Shown: positions 5,966-6,353 of the stretch, piece after piece
Layout: every line of letters starts with the position of its first letter
Numbering within the stretch: position 1 is the first letter of the stretch
Program-made: the position numbers and the translations under genes
Notes under the pieces: generated by a model
Databases searched by the model: none
Told to the model about the DNA's origin: nothing
What the model saw: the letters and a program-made list of their open reading frames with translations, nothing else
Assembly (NCBI GenBank): GCA_025924435.1
Contig: JAICIL010000267.1
Coordinates: 1 to 6,353, forward strand
DNA: 6,353 bases
Direction: 5' to 3'
From: Chloroflexia bacterium
GTDB taxonomy: Bacteria > Chloroflexota > Chloroflexia > Thermomicrobiales > JALYUS01

Positions 5966-6004
5966 AGGACTGAGGACTGAGGACTGAGGACTGAGGACTG
6001 AGGA
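5966..6004. repeat. Tandem heptamer repeat (AGGACTG) x 5.6
   Basis: Five perfect copies of AGGACTG (5966-6000) are followed by a partial copy AGGA (6001-6004), starting 11 nt after the recombinase-like stop. On the other strand it reads CAGTCCT. Short heptanucleotide tandem arrays of this kind resemble the STRR elements known in cyanobacteria. Here it is intergenic between convergent genes. Perfect copies point to recent slippage or constraint. Confidence 0.95.
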
Positions 6005-6012
6005 GGCCCGCT

Positions 6013-6044
6013 CCCCTTCCCGGATCGGGAAGGGGGCCGGGGGG
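6013..6044. repeat. GC-rich perfect palindrome with G-rich tail; possible bidirectional terminator
   Basis: CCCCTTCCCG (6013-6022) and CGGGAAGGGG (6026-6035) form a perfect 10-bp inverted repeat around a 3-nt loop (GAT). On the + strand it is followed by a G-rich run (6039-6044) and TTTT (6045-6048). It sits between the stops of two convergent genes, so transcripts from both sides would form the hairpin. The T-run is 9 nt from the stem and the minus strand lacks one, so it may instead be a dispersed REP-like element. Confidence 0.6.
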
Positions 6045-6046
6045 TT

Positions 6047-6353
6047 TTAGATCTTCTTCTCCGCAATCGGCTCGCACCAGCGCGCCTCTTCGTCGGGCAG
6101 CATGAGCCAGGGTTGCACGCGCCGGAGGAATTCGCCCGCGCACTCGTCGTGCGGGACGGCGCCGCAGCGGTCGAGGATTTCCAGGCGGGCGCGGCGATTG
6201 GTGTGGCGGAAGGTCTGGGCGTACTTCACCGGCGCGATCGCCGCATTCGCCCCCCAGACGACCATCACCGGCTGCGTGAGGTTCGCGAAGGCGTGCCGCA
6301 CGGGCCAGTTCAGTTGCTGGCCGACGAACGCGGCGGGCGCGAAGCGCGCGTTC
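6047..6353 (-). CDS. Alpha/beta-hydrolase-fold protein, C-terminal part (5' end outside the window)
   Basis: Reading the minus strand from the window edge, the frame is open for 101 residues and ends with TAA at 6047-6049. The sequence fits the end of an alpha/beta hydrolase. First comes the tail of the cap region (ARFAPAAFVGQQLNWPVRHA), then LTQPVMVVWGANAAIAPVKYA, the strand that normally carries the acid (WGxxDxxxP). RARLEILDRCGAVPHDECAGEFLRRVQPWL follows, the C-terminal strand and helix that normally carry the catalytic histidine in CGH. Here the acid position is Ala and the GH position is Ala, although a histidine remains at PHDE three residues later. The nucleophile elbow lies outside the window. 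An internal GTG at 6301 is not the true start, because homologous sequence continues upstream to the edge. It is convergent to the recombinase-like gene. The substrate cannot be predicted. Confidence 0.8.
   Translation of the reverse strand, partial: NARFAPAAFVGQQLNWPVRHAFANLTQPVMVVWGANAAIAPVKYAQTFRHTNRRARLEILDRCGAVPHDECAGEFLRRVQPWLMLPDEEARWCEPIAEKKI

Noticed and set aside
5966..6044. CRISPR array
   Set aside because: The units are contiguous 7-mers without spacers, and the adjacent palindrome is single. There is no CRISPR repeat/spacer structure and no cas gene.
4810..6066. Minus-strand open frame (418 codons) opposite the recombinase-like gene
   Set aside because: Its N-terminal part is just the translated heptamer repeat (SSVLSPQ units) and palindrome. 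The rest is an Arg-rich shadow of the + strand gene.

Overview
The window is a GC-rich bacterial chromosome segment (hand counts of 60-base samples in the large genes give about 67-73% G+C). It is densely coded, with bacterial Shine-Dalgarno sites and no RNA genes visible. Gene content and style suggest a Chloroflexota-like bacterium, perhaps Thermomicrobia: a DrrA/DrrB-type ABC exporter, an EntS-like MFS exporter, a DUF433/DUF5615 pair, a HAMP-less histidine kinase, a divergent XerC/D-like recombinase, and a heptamer tandem repeat beside a GC-rich palindrome. The taxonomic guess rests on gene style only, and no marker gene is present.

Layout. Bases 1-2621 form an export block on the + strand: the C-terminal part of an ABC-2 exporter ATPase (cut by the window edge), its membrane permease 2 nt downstream, then an MFS drug/siderophore-type exporter 61 nt further on. 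Bases 2622-3329 hold a two-gene DUF433/DUF5615 toxin-antitoxin-like module with its own putative extended -10 promoter and clearly lower G+C than its neighbours. Bases 3390-4727 encode a membrane histidine kinase without a neighbouring response regulator. Bases 4728-4953 are a 226-nt intergenic region with overlapping inverted repeats just after the kinase and, further on, an AT-rich promoter carrying two short dyads. Bases 4954-5955 encode a tyrosine-recombinase-fold protein whose active-site motifs are strongly altered. Bases 5956-6046, between convergent genes, contain 5.6 copies of a 7-bp tandem repeat followed by a perfect 10-bp-arm palindrome with a G-rich tail. Bases 6047-6353 are the C-terminal end of a minus-strand alpha/beta-hydrolase-fold protein. 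No stretch longer than 300 bases lacks a gene.

How the genes work together. The ABC ATPase and permease almost certainly form one transporter, and the MFS gene may be co-transcribed with them as a second efflux system. The DUF433/DUF5615 genes are a self-contained pair. The kinase, the recombinase-like gene and the hydrolase look like separate transcription units. No complete new multi-gene system is evident. The most unusual elements are the recombinase-like protein with a degraded or divergent active site and its elaborate promoter, and the repeat/palindrome block at its 3' end.
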